Of a DNA stretch of 64,000 bases, positions 51,988 through 60,020 are shown one piece after another (position 1 is the stretch's first letter; every line of letters begins with the position of its first letter). The notes under the pieces were generated by a model, which was not told where the DNA came from, did not search any database, and saw only the letters and a program-made list of their open reading frames with translations. Made by a program: the position numbers and the translations under genes. Origin of the DNA: Pseudomonas allokribbensis (GTDB lineage Bacteria; Pseudomonadota; Gammaproteobacteria; Pseudomonadales; Pseudomonadaceae); the NCBI RefSeq assembly GCF_014863605.1, contig NZ_CP062252.1, positions 2,241,001 to 2,305,000 on the forward strand. The letters are read 5' to 3'.

Positions 51988-52197
51988 TTAATGGAGCGTC
52001 GCAGCCCTGCGACTTTCTCCAATCCTGATTCTGTCGAGTGCCCGATTCAACGCATCCAGCGCATCAAGGAGTGCCTTGGCTTCGGCCTCGCGTCCGTCAC
52101 CCCAAAGGCGTTCCGCCATTTTGTTCAGGGTCTGGATAGAGCGTTCTATTTCGGCAGCGGTTGCTGCCGTTTTAATTTGCGGCTGATTCTTTGGCAT
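51988..52197 (-). CDS. Small helical protein downstream of rtcR
   Basis: 69 aa, Ala/Glu/Arg-rich helices (IERSIQTLNKMAERLWGDG, EAKALLDALDALNRALDR). Its start lies inside the last codons of rtcR (26-bp overlap), so it is probably co-translated. Not known in the rtc pathway as far as I can tell. Confidence 0.6.
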   Translation of the reverse strand: MPKNQPQIKTAATAAEIERSIQTLNKMAERLWGDGREAEAKALLDALDALNRALDRIRIGESRRAATLH

Positions 52198-53791
52198 CGG
52201 TCACCTGGCTCCATTCAATCCCAAACCGTCCCAGATACTTTCTCAATCGGTCCGCATCATTGGGCTGCGCCTTCGCCTGGCGGGACACGCCGAACAAGCG
52301 TCTGCCCGCATCCGACAAGCTATCTGACTCTCTGCACACTGCCAGTACGGCCTTCAATTGCAATCGGTCAAACAGGTCCATGCCTTCGGCGTCTCCCGGC
52401 AAATCGTCCGTCACTCCTGCCGGTTGCTTCAGTCCCCAGGCATAACGAAGTCGATCAATTTCTTCCTGCACTTGCGCTTCATCAATTCGGCCGCTGTCGG
52501 CCAGTGTTGCCATGCGTGTGATCGAGGCCGAAAGTTCGCGAAAGTTGCCCAGCCACGCCGCTTCGCGTGAACTGGCAAAGGCCAGATAGCGCCTGCGCGC
52601 TTCAAGGTTGAAACGTACCAACTGACCGTGCTCCCGTGCGTGGCGCTCGAGCTCGAAATCGATGTTGGGTTCGATGTCTTCTCGACGGCCGGCCAGGCCG
52701 GGCAGATCAAATGTCCAAAGATTTATTCGTGCGTACAGGTCTTCCCGGAACAGGCCTTCGGCGACCCGACTGCGCAGGTCGCGGTGAGTGCCGGCAATGA
52801 TCAGGAAGTCACTGTCGACTTCCTTGTCCGAGCCGAGCGGGAAGAAGCGCTTCTCTTCAATGGCCTTGAGCAGCATGGCTTGTTCGTCTGCGCCCAGTTC
52901 GCCGATTTCGTCAAGAAACAACATACCGCCGTCGGCGGCGCGTAGCAGGCCGTCGCGGGCATTTTGCGCGCCGGTGAAGGCGCCTTTGACGTGGCCGAAC
53001 AGGGCGGACATCGCGCCGTCGCCGCGCAGAGTGGCGCAGTTCACTTCAACGAAGCGTCCTTGCATGTGATGGCGGCCGCGCTTGAGCTCATAGATCCGTC
53101 GAGCGAGGAAGGATTTGCCGGCTCCGGTCGGGCCGATCAGCAACATCGGCGCTTTCGAGCGCACGGCGACGCGTTCGATCTGTTCGATGGAGCGGTTGAA
53201 CGCGGCGTTGCGTGTGGCGATGCCGGATTTGAGAAACTCCAGGCCTTCGAGGCGCTTGTTGGTAAAGCGAGTGGCAATGCGATCATAGCGCGACAGGTCG
53301 AGATCGATCAGCGCGTGAGTGCCGGTGGCCGGCTCATCTTCGCTCTTGCGGCGGGCGGGGGAGGTCTGGATCAGTCGTGCCGGCAGGTAGCGCGCCTCGG
53401 TCAGCAGGAACCAGCAGATTTGCGCCACATGGGTGCCGGTGGTGATGTGGACCAGATAGTCCTCGCGTTCGGTATCGAAGGTGTATTCGGTGGTGAAGTC
53501 GTGCAGCGCGCCATAAACCTCTTCGAAATCCCACGGGTTGCGCAGCGCCATCGGGTGCAGGCAGACCTCGGTTTCAGGCGATACCTGACGAATGTCTTGG
53601 CGAACTCGCTCGGCAAGGCTGGCGTCTCGGGCGTCTGTGCCGTGAATCAGTTCCAGTCGATGAATCAACACATCCGGCTGCTGGCACAGGCCCACGCTCG
53701 GGCGCCAGTGGTTCCAGCGATTGGCACCTTTGCCCACGCGATCGAGGGTTGCTCCGATAAAACCGATGGCAACAGTGCGCTTGTTTTGCAT
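52172..53791 (-). CDS. rtcR: RtcR, CARF-domain sigma54 activator of RNA repair
   Basis: 539 aa. N-terminal CARF-type sensor (about 1-185): VAIGFIGATLDR and HITTGTHVAQICWFLL. AAA+ domain: Walker A LLIGPTGAGKSF, sigma54-contact loop KGAFTGAQ, Walker B GGMLFLDEIGEL. A short C-terminal helix-turn-helix region follows (ALAVCRESDSLSDAGRRLFG). RtcR senses an RNA-end ligand through the CARF domain and activates the divergent rtc operon with sigma54 RNA polymerase. The divergent sigma54 promoter at 53939 fits. Confidence 0.95.
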   Translation of the reverse strand: MQNKRTVAIGFIGATLDRVGKGANRWNHWRPSVGLCQQPDVLIHRLELIHGTDARDASLAERVRQDIRQVSPETEVCLHPMALRNPWDFEEVYGALHDFTTEYTFDTEREDYLVHITTGTHVAQICWFLLTEARYLPARLIQTSPARRKSEDEPATGTHALIDLDLSRYDRIATRFTNKRLEGLEFLKSGIATRNAAFNRSIEQIERVAVRSKAPMLLIGPTGAGKSFLARRIYELKRGRHHMQGRFVEVNCATLRGDGAMSALFGHVKGAFTGAQNARDGLLRAADGGMLFLDEIGELGADEQAMLLKAIEEKRFFPLGSDKEVDSDFLIIAGTHRDLRSRVAEGLFREDLYARINLWTFDLPGLAGRREDIEPNIDFELERHAREHGQLVRFNLEARRRYLAFASSREAAWLGNFRELSASITRMATLADSGRIDEAQVQEEIDRLRYAWGLKQPAGVTDDLPGDAEGMDLFDRLQLKAVLAVCRESDSLSDAGRRLFGVSRQAKAQPNDADRLRKYLGRFGIEWSQVTDAKESAAN

Positions 53792-53897
53792 GGCTATCTC
53801 AAAAGATAAAAGACGATATTCAATGATAGTGTTCGGCGAATCGGTTTGTCGTGCTTAACGTTATGAGATCATCGAAATAAAAATAAATATCTATATA

Positions 53898-53910
53898 AAT
53901 CAAATATTTA
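53898..53910. promoter_or_regulatory. Consensus IHF site upstream of rsr
   Basis: AATCAAATATTTA is a full match to WATCAANNNNTTR, placed 29-41 bp upstream of the -24 element in a strongly AT-rich tract. IHF bending here would bring RtcR to the sigma54 polymerase. Confidence 0.65.
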
Positions 53911-53938
53911 AATTATTTTCTGATGTTTTTTTCAAAGC

Positions 53939-53954
53939 TGGCACGGCGGCTGCA
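53939..53954 (+). promoter_or_regulatory. Sigma54 promoter of the RNA-repair operon
   Basis: TGGCACGGCGGCTGCA: the -24 GG (53940-53941) and -12 GC (53952-53953) have the required spacing, and it matches the TGGCAC-N5-TTGCA consensus at all but one key position. Transcription would start near 53965, some 30 nt before rsr. Confidence 0.8.
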
Positions 53955-53996
53955 ATACCTCTTGCAACGAACAGGACAACACAGCGAGACGCCACG

Positions 53997-55544
53997 ATGG
54001 CCAATTTCAACCTCTTCAACACACAATCGAACAACCTGCCGGCGTGCGATACCGTGAATGCTTCAGGAGCTGCGGCCTATGCCTATACGCCCAAGCATCA
54101 ATTGGCCCAGTTGGCAGTGACCGGTTGTCTGAACCAGACCTTTTACGCAACGGCTGAAAACCAGCTGGATCAGGTGTTGAAGCTGGTGGCTGAACTGGAC
54201 AGCCGTTTTGTGGCCAACGCCGCAATATACGCCCGCCAAAAGGGCCATATGAAAGACATGCCGGCCTTGTTGTTGGCGGCGCTGACCGCCCAGCGTTCGG
54301 TGCTGGTACCGGAGGTGTTCGGAGGGATCGTCGACAGTGGCAAGATGCTGCGCAACTTCGTACAGATCCTGCGCAGTGGTGCCACGGGGCGCAAATCCCT
54401 CGGCTCGCAGCCCAAGCGGCTGGTGCAGAACTGGCTGAACAGCGCGACCGAGCGGCAACTGCTGCAAGCGTCGATCGGCAATCAGCCCTCGTTGGCGGAC
54501 GTGGTGAAAATGGTTCATCCCAAGCCTTCCGAAGTCTGGCGCGAAGCATTCTTCGCCTGGCTGATCGGCAAACCTGTGGATGTGCAGGCATTGCCGGAAC
54601 TGACCCGCGATCTGCTGGCGTTCCGCAGTGGTGCAAGTGATCAGGTGCCAGAGGTGCCTTTTCAATTGCTCGGCAATGAAACCCTGAGCAAAGAGCAGTG
54701 GGCTGCTCAAGCGCGAAACATGGGCTGGCAGGGGCTTCGCATCAACCTCAACACCCTGGCGCGCCATGGTGCTTTTGAAGTGCCGGGTTGCACCGAATAC
54801 GTGGCCGCGCGGTTGGCGGATCCCGAAGCAGTCGCCAGGGCGCGGGTGTACCCGTACCAGTTGCTGACGGCGTATCGAATGATCGGTGATGACATTCCGG
54901 CGCCGATACGCGAAGCGCTGCAAGATGCACTTGAGTTGTCGTTGAGCAATGTGCCGAAGATTGAAGGCGCGGTGGTGGTCTGCCCGGACGTCTCCGGCTC
55001 GATGGGCAGCCCGCTGACCGGATACCGGCAGGGCGCGACCACGGCGGTGCGCTGCATCGATGTGGCGGCGTTGATCGCGGCGGCGGTGTTGCGCAAGCAG
55101 CCGGCTGCACGAGTGATGCCGTTCGAGGTCGACGTGGTGGATATCACGCTCAACCCGCGGGACAGTGTGATCAGCAATGCCGAAAAGCTTGCGGGCATTT
55201 TCGGTGGTGGAACCTGCTGTTCGGCGCCGCTGAAGAAGCTGGCGGACAGCAAGGCCAAAGTCGATACGCTGATCATGGTGTCGGACAACGAATCCTGGAT
55301 CGATGCGCGACGTCGAGGGGCGAGTGAAACGATGCTGCAATGGGAGCGGATAAAGCGGCTCAACCCGCAAGCACGCCTGATCTGCATCGACCTTCAGCCG
55401 GGTTGGGCGACGCCGGCGGCGGATCGCGACGACATCCTGAATGTCGGCGGTTTCAGTGACGCGGTGTTTGATGTGATCGAGCAATTCACTGCCGGCCGGT
55501 ACGGCCCGCAGCACTGGGTCGAAGCGATCGAACGTATGGAATGA
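53997..55544 (+). CDS. rsr: Ro60-like RNA chaperone (TROVE + vWA)
   Basis: 515 aa. N-terminal TROVE ring of helical repeats (KHQLAQLAVTGCLNQTFYA, AELDSRFVANAAIYARQKG, KDMPALLLAALTAQRS). C-terminal von Willebrand A domain with MIDAS DVSGSMG (about residue 330) and VSDNESW. Ro proteins bind misfolded RNAs and Y RNAs; bacterial Rsr works with PNPase in RNA decay. The candidate Y RNAs lie directly downstream. Confidence 0.93.
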   Translation: MANFNLFNTQSNNLPACDTVNASGAAAYAYTPKHQLAQLAVTGCLNQTFYATAENQLDQVLKLVAELDSRFVANAAIYARQKGHMKDMPALLLAALTAQRSVLVPEVFGGIVDSGKMLRNFVQILRSGATGRKSLGSQPKRLVQNWLNSATERQLLQASIGNQPSLADVVKMVHPKPSEVWREAFFAWLIGKPVDVQALPELTRDLLAFRSGASDQVPEVPFQLLGNETLSKEQWAAQARNMGWQGLRINLNTLARHGAFEVPGCTEYVAARLADPEAVARARVYPYQLLTAYRMIGDDIPAPIREALQDALELSLSNVPKIEGAVVVCPDVSGSMGSPLTGYRQGATTAVRCIDVAALIAAAVLRKQPAARVMPFEVDVVDITLNPRDSVISNAEKLAGIFGGGTCCSAPLKKLADSKAKVDTLIMVSDNESWIDARRRGASETMLQWERIKRLNPQARLICIDLQPGWATPAADRDDILNVGGFSDAVFDVIEQFTAGRYGPQHWVEAIERME

Positions 55545-55561
55545 AGCTGAATAATTGATTT

Positions 55562-55631
55562 GTCACGGGCACTGAATGCCGATGGGACTACATCCAAGAC
55601 GTCTCATCAAACCCTTGTCAGTGCGCGTGAC
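55562..55631 (+). ncRNA. Candidate Y-like RNA 1 (hairpin)
   Basis: GTCACGGGCACTG (55562-55574) pairs with CAGTGCGCGTGAC (55619-55631) in a 13-position stem with one G-G mismatch. The loop begins with AATGCCGATGGGACTACATC, a motif repeated in the two downstream candidates. A terminal-stem hairpin next to rsr is what Ro-bound Y RNAs look like; identity is inferred. Confidence 0.55.
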
Positions 55632-55726
55632 GGCACGAATGCCGATGGCTGTACATCTGAGGCCGGTTAACCCCGGTGCGCGGCGACGCGCAACAGTCAT
55701 CAATCTTTGTCGTGCCACCTTTTTTT
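55632..55726 (+). ncRNA. Candidate Y-like RNA 2 with T-run
   Basis: GGCACGA (55632-55638) pairs with TCGTGCC (55710-55716), enclosing AATGCCGATGGCTGTACATC and GC-rich inner pairs; seven T follow (55720-55726). The terminal stem plus U-rich tail resembles a small RNA with its own end. Confidence 0.5.
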
Positions 55727-55729
55727 GAA

Positions 55730-55880
55730 TTTGCCCGGCGAATGCCGGTGGAACTACAGGACAGCGTGGGCACGGGTTCGAATCCCGTCGGCCGAAAGGT
55801 CGTAGCTCAGCGGTAGAGCGCGCTGCATGTTTCACCCAACCTTGTCGCTAAAGGCTGTGTAACAGCGCCGAATCATCGGC
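55730..55880 (+). ncRNA. yrlA: YrlA-type Y RNA with permuted tRNA module
   Basis: After AATGCCGGTGGAACTAC there is a T arm ACGGG-TTCGAAT-CCCGT (55772-55788), a 5-bp acceptor-like helix CGGCC/GGTCG capped by a GAAA tetraloop (55789-55802), then TA and a D arm GCTC-AGCGGTA-GAGC (55805-55819). The order T arm, acceptor, D arm is a circular permutation of tRNA, as known for YrlA RNAs. GCGCTG (55820-55825) pairs with CAGCGC (55863-55868), enclosing the remainder. Transcript ends are not defined by the sequence. Confidence 0.8.
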
Positions 55881-55899
55881 CAGACAATAAAGAATCGAG

Positions 55900-57129
55900 A
55901 TGATGAAACAACACACTTACCAACTGCTGGAAGTTGCCAACGGCAAGCCGATCAAACTCTGGACCGAAGGCGTCCCGGTGGAAAACGAAGCCCGCGAGCA
56001 ACTGATGAACACGGCGAAGATGCCCTTCATCTTCAAGCATCTCGCCGTGATGCCGGATGTCCACCTGGGCAAGGGCTCGACCATCGGCAGCGTGATCCCC
56101 ACTGTAGGCGCGATCATCCCGGCGGCGGTCGGAGTCGATATCGGATGCGGCATGATTGCTGCGCGAACGTCTCTGACTGCTGCTGATTTGCCGGACAACC
56201 TGCATGGCCTGCGCAGTGCCATCGAACAGGCGGTGCCCCATGGCCGCAGTTCGACCCGGTCGCGGCGTGACAAGGGCGCCTGGGACGATATTCCGGTGCA
56301 GGCCGATCAGGCGTGGGCGGCGCTGCATCCACGGTTCAAGGCAATCACCGACAAGTATCCGAAACTGGCCAACACCAACAACCGTGGGCATCTCGGAACA
56401 TTGGGCAGCGGCAATCACTTCATCGAAGTGTGTCTGGATGAGGCCAATCGGGTCTGGTTCATGTTGCACAGCGGTTCGCGTGGTGTCGGCAACGCCATCG
56501 GCAACCTGTTCATCCAGATGGCACAGGCGGATATGCGTCAGCACATCGCCAACCTGCCGGACCGTGACCTGGCGTACTTCGAAGAAGGCAGCCAGCACTT
56601 TGATGATTACGTTGAGGCGGTGGGCTGGGCGCAAGACTTCGCCAGGCAGAATCGCGCGTTGATGATGCAGGCCGTGATTCAGGCCACGCGGCAGATTATC
56701 CGCAAGCCATTCGAAGTGGCACTGGAGGCGGTGAACTGCCATCACAACTACGTGCAGAAAGAGCGGCATTTCGGCGAAGACATTCTGGTCACCCGCAAAG
56801 GTGCGGTATCGGCGAAGAAGGGTGAGTTGGGGATCATTCCAGGTTCGATGGGTGCCAAGAGCTTCATTGTGCGCGGTCTGGGCAACGAAGAATCGTTTTG
56901 CTCCTGCAGCCACGGTGCCGGTCGAACCATGAGCCGTACCAAGGCAAAAAACACCTTCACCGTTGAAGATCAGATTCGTGCCACCGCGCACGTTGAATGC
57001 CGCAAGGATGCTGCGGTGATCGATGAAATTCCGATGGCCTACAAGGACATCGACAAAGTCATGCACGCCCAGCGCGAGCTGGTGGAAGTGCTGCACACCT
57101 TGCGTCAGGTGGTGTGCGTCAAGGGATAG
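55900..57129 (+). CDS. rtcB: RtcB RNA ligase
   Basis: 409 aa, the length of E. coli RtcB. Metal/guanylylation residues are visible: GVDIGCGMIA (Cys ligand), TLGSGNHFIEV, MLHSGSRGVGNAIG, NCHHNYVQKE and SCSHGAGRTMSRT (His guanylylation site). Joins 2',3'-cyclic phosphate and 5'-OH RNA ends using GTP and Mn. Start at 55900 or the next Met at 55903. Confidence 0.96.
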   Translation: MMKQHTYQLLEVANGKPIKLWTEGVPVENEAREQLMNTAKMPFIFKHLAVMPDVHLGKGSTIGSVIPTVGAIIPAAVGVDIGCGMIAARTSLTAADLPDNLHGLRSAIEQAVPHGRSSTRSRRDKGAWDDIPVQADQAWAALHPRFKAITDKYPKLANTNNRGHLGTLGSGNHFIEVCLDEANRVWFMLHSGSRGVGNAIGNLFIQMAQADMRQHIANLPDRDLAYFEEGSQHFDDYVEAVGWAQDFARQNRALMMQAVIQATRQIIRKPFEVALEAVNCHHNYVQKERHFGEDILVTRKGAVSAKKGELGIIPGSMGAKSFIVRGLGNEESFCSCSHGAGRTMSRTKAKNTFTVEDQIRATAHVECRKDAAVIDEIPMAYKDIDKVMHAQRELVEVLHTLRQVVCVKG

Positions 57130-57166
57130 CGCGTGCCACGGCACGCTGGAACAAGGATTGAAGGAC

Positions 57167-57955
57167 ATGAAATTCGAAGAACGTCACCCGCTGTGCAGCG
57201 CCATGCGCGCCCGGGTGCTGGAAGAGCTGGCGCGCATAGAGCGCGAGCGTAATGTCACGGTGCTGTATGCCTGCGAGTCGGGTAGCCGGGCCTGGGGATT
57301 CGCCTCGACCGACAGCGATTACGATGTGCGCTTTGTTTATGTGGAGAAACCCGAGTGGTTCGTCCAGGTCGACGCGCCTCGGGACGTGATCGAACGGCCG
57401 CTGGATGATGAACTCGACGTGAGTGGCTGGGAGCTGCGCAAAACCCTCGGGCTGTTGCGAAAGTCCAATCCGACCTTGCTGGAGTGGCTCGACTCACCGC
57501 TGGTGTACCGCAGCGAAACCGCGGCGGTTTCTCAACTGCGGGCGCTTGCCGAGGCGTTTTACAGCCCGCCGGCCGCGCGCAATCACTACCTGTCGATGGC
57601 GAAGAAGAACTTCCGTGGTTATTTGCAGGGCGACAGCGTGAGGTTCAAAAAGTACTTCTACGTATTGCGGCCGCTGCTGGCCGTGCGCTGGATCGACCAG
57701 GGCCGTGGCCGGCCGCCGATGACATTTGCCGATCTACTGAGCACCGTCGATGACCAGGCGTTGCTCGACGAAGTCGATGAGCTGCTCGCACTCAAGCGCA
57801 ATGCCGATGAGAGCGCCTATGGTCCTCGTCGCCCGGCGCTGCATCGATTCATCGCCGCTGAATTGGAGCGCGAAGTACCGACATTGGCCAGAACCCGGGA
57901 AGACTCCGGTCAGCTCGATCGATACCTCAGAGAAACCGTCGGGTTGTACGCATAA
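57167..57955 (+). CDS. Nucleotidyltransferase of the rtc operon (YcgL/COG3541-like)
   Basis: 262 aa from Met 57167 (AAGGA upstream). ACESGSRAWGFASTDSDYDV gives the GS...DxD active site of the polymerase-beta fold (about residues 35-55), with a further conserved WELRKTLGLLRKSNPTLLEW. Located 37 bp after rtcB and 8 bp before rtcA. By association it may add nucleotides to repaired or mature RNA 3' ends; the substrate is unknown. Confidence 0.85.
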   Translation: MKFEERHPLCSAMRARVLEELARIERERNVTVLYACESGSRAWGFASTDSDYDVRFVYVEKPEWFVQVDAPRDVIERPLDDELDVSGWELRKTLGLLRKSNPTLLEWLDSPLVYRSETAAVSQLRALAEAFYSPPAARNHYLSMAKKNFRGYLQGDSVRFKKYFYVLRPLLAVRWIDQGRGRPPMTFADLLSTVDDQALLDEVDELLALKRNADESAYGPRRPALHRFIAAELEREVPTLARTREDSGQLDRYLRETVGLYA

Positions 57956-57963
57956 GGAAGAAA

Positions 57964-58995
57964 ATGAAACAGGACGTGATTGAACTGGACGGCGCTATTG
58001 GTGGCGGCCAGGTGTTGCGCAGTGCCTTGAGCCTGTCGATGGTGACGGGACGGGCATTTCGCATCGAACGGATTCGTGCCAAACGTAGCCGTCCGGGTTT
58101 GTTGCGCCAGCACCTGACCGCCGTGATGGCGGCGGCACAGGTCTGCGGTGCACGGACTCAAGGCGCAGAGTTGGGGTCGCAAGCGTTGAGCTTCGAGCCC
58201 GGACCGATTCGCGGCGGCGAATACCGCTTTGCCATTGGTACCGCCGGCAGTTGCACACTGGTGTTGCAGACCTTGCTGCCCGCGTTGTTGCGGGCGCCGC
58301 AAGCCAGTCGTGTATGGATCAGTGGTGGTACCCATAATCCGCTGGCGCCACCGACCGATTTCCTCACCCGCAGCTGGTTGCCGTTGTTGCGACGCATGGG
58401 GGCCGAGGTTGATCTGAAGCTGCTTCGTCATGGATTCGTTCCTGCGGGTGGTGGCGAAATCGAGGCCACGGTGCAGCCGTCGAAACTGTCGGCGTTGCAT
58501 GTGTGCGATCGCGGCTCGCCGCTTTCACAAAAGGCGTTTGCGCTGACGGCAGGTCTCGCTTCGGACATCGCCAGACGTGAGCTTGACCGTGTGGCCCGAC
58601 GTTTGAATATGCCGCCAGCGACGATGAATGCGATCAGCCTTGATCCGGAGTGCGGGCCGGGTAACGTGCTGTTGCTGGAATATGCGTTTGAACACGTCAC
58701 GGAAGTATTCAGCGCGTTTGGCCAGGCTTCACTGCGCGCAGAGACCGTTGCGGACGTTGCGGTCAATCAGGCAGACGCTTGGTTGCGCAGTGGTGCGGCG
58801 GTGGCTGAACATCTGGCCGATCAATTGTTGTTGCCGATGGCGCTGGCCGGATCTGGCTCATTTACGACGCCCGCGATGACCGAGCATCTGCAGAGTAACG
58901 TCGCCGTGATCGAGCGCTTTTTGCCAGTCACCATTGAGTGCCGTGAAGAAAGCACCGATCGGTTGAGGATAGAAGTCAGCCCCCGAGACCAATAG
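57964..58995 (+). CDS. rtcA: RtcA RNA 3'-terminal phosphate cyclase
   Basis: 343 aa. DGAIGGGQVLRSALSLSMVT at the N-terminus, RSRPGLLRQHLTAV, RHGFVPAGGGEIEATV and ADQLLLPMALAGSGSFTT are RtcA landmarks; the catalytic His (E. coli His309) should lie in the TTPAMTEHLQSN segment. Converts 3'-phosphate to 2',3'-cyclic phosphate with ATP. Last gene of the operon. Confidence 0.95.
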   Translation: MKQDVIELDGAIGGGQVLRSALSLSMVTGRAFRIERIRAKRSRPGLLRQHLTAVMAAAQVCGARTQGAELGSQALSFEPGPIRGGEYRFAIGTAGSCTLVLQTLLPALLRAPQASRVWISGGTHNPLAPPTDFLTRSWLPLLRRMGAEVDLKLLRHGFVPAGGGEIEATVQPSKLSALHVCDRGSPLSQKAFALTAGLASDIARRELDRVARRLNMPPATMNAISLDPECGPGNVLLLEYAFEHVTEVFSAFGQASLRAETVADVAVNQADAWLRSGAAVAEHLADQLLLPMALAGSGSFTTPAMTEHLQSNVAVIERFLPVTIECREESTDRLRIEVSPRDQ

Positions 58996-59069
58996 GCGGC
59001 AAACTGCTGGCCCCCGAATGTTTCCGACACCGGCAAACTCGCCTTTTTTCAAAAGGTTAGGCTGGCCCT

Positions 59070-59399
59070 ATGCGGACGACTGTCATCACCGTTGCAACGC
59101 TTTCCCTGGCTCTCTTCGCGCTGGGCGCCCAGGCGAGGGAACTGAGCAAGAGCCATCGTTTTGCTTGTACCTGGGGTTCGGACATCGCAGCCGGCGCGCA
59201 GCAATCGAAGCTGTCGGGGATTTCCCTTTATGGCGCCCGCAAGCGCTTGCAGGTGCGCAGGTTTCAGCAACCGTGGATGCGCATGACTGCGATGGGCATC
59301 ACAGAGCAGACCTACAACAGTACCTCGCGCCTCAAGCCTGCAGCCGTCAAGCAGACCTATTACGAACAATGCGTGAGACATGAACTGGCTCAGCGATAA
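59070..59399 (+). CDS. Small periplasmic protein
   Basis: 109 aa. Signal peptide MRTTVITVATLSLALFALGA with AQA cleavage site; the mature part has two Cys (FACTWGSD, YEQCVRHE), probably a disulfide. Common unnamed pseudomonad protein; function unknown. A terminator follows. Confidence 0.7.
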   Translation: MRTTVITVATLSLALFALGAQARELSKSHRFACTWGSDIAAGAQQSKLSGISLYGARKRLQVRRFQQPWMRMTAMGITEQTYNSTSRLKPAAVKQTYYEQCVRHELAQR

Positions 59400-59403
59400 A
59401 TAC

Positions 59404-59433
59404 AAAGCCCGACCTGAAGAGGTCGGGCTTTTT
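59404..59433. terminator. Bidirectional terminator
   Basis: AAGCCCGACC-TGAAGA-GGTCGGGCTT with A run before and T5 after, between two convergent genes. Confidence 0.85.
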
Positions 59434-59455
59434 CATGTCCGGCGCATTGGCTGCA

Positions 59456-59869
59456 TCACTTGTCGCTTTCGCAATTGACCATCCACGACACGCCAAAACG
59501 ATCCACCAGCATGCCGAAACGTGCGGCCCAGAAGGTCGCTTCCAGTGGCATGTCCACTCGACCGTCCTTGGCCAGGGCGTTGAAGACTCTTTCAGCCTCG
59601 GCGACGGTGTCGACGTTCAAGGACACCGAGCAACCGCTCATGCCCTGGGTCGGACGGTCGGGCGTGGTGTCCGATGCCATCAGCATCTGATCACCGACCT
59701 TCAGGCAGGTATGAATGATCAGATCGTGATGCTCTTTCGGAACATGCTCTGCGGCGGGCGTTTCGCCGAAAGTCATCATCGCTTCAAGCTTGCCTTGCAG
59801 GCATTGCTCGTAAAACGTGAAGGCCGCACGGCAATCGCCGTTGAAGATCAGGTACGGGTTGATTTTCAT
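59456..59869 (-). CDS. PhnB-like VOC family protein
   Basis: 137 aa. MKINPYLIFNGDCRAAFTFY, DLIIHTCLKVGDQMLMASD, MSGCSVSLNVD and the end WAARFGMLVDRFGVSWMVN match the PhnB/YjdN branch of the glyoxalase/bleomycin-resistance fold. The metal site and substrate of this branch are not established. GGGAGCACCACC precedes the start. Confidence 0.88.
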   Translation of the reverse strand: MKINPYLIFNGDCRAAFTFYEQCLQGKLEAMMTFGETPAAEHVPKEHHDLIIHTCLKVGDQMLMASDTTPDRPTQGMSGCSVSLNVDTVAEAERVFNALAKDGRVDMPLEATFWAARFGMLVDRFGVSWMVNCESDK

Positions 59870-60020
59870 GGTGGTGCTCCCGAACAGGCAGTGAAACGCA
59901 GCGCGGCCGGGTGTGCCGAAGCTGCGTCATGGATTGACACCATCCAGCAAAGCGTTAGATCGACGGATTGCCAGTCAGTGCTGCAATTATTTACGCCGGG
60001 ATGACCGATGGTCTCTGTTT

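Noticed and set aside
54063..55514. 483-codon minus-strand frame within rsr
   Set aside because: Shadow of the Ro60-like gene, whose TROVE and vWA motifs are unambiguous.
55765..55825. An ordinary tRNA gene
   Set aside because: The T arm precedes the D arm and a GAAA loop caps the acceptor helix; no anticodon arm or CCA end in place. It is a permuted tRNA-like domain.
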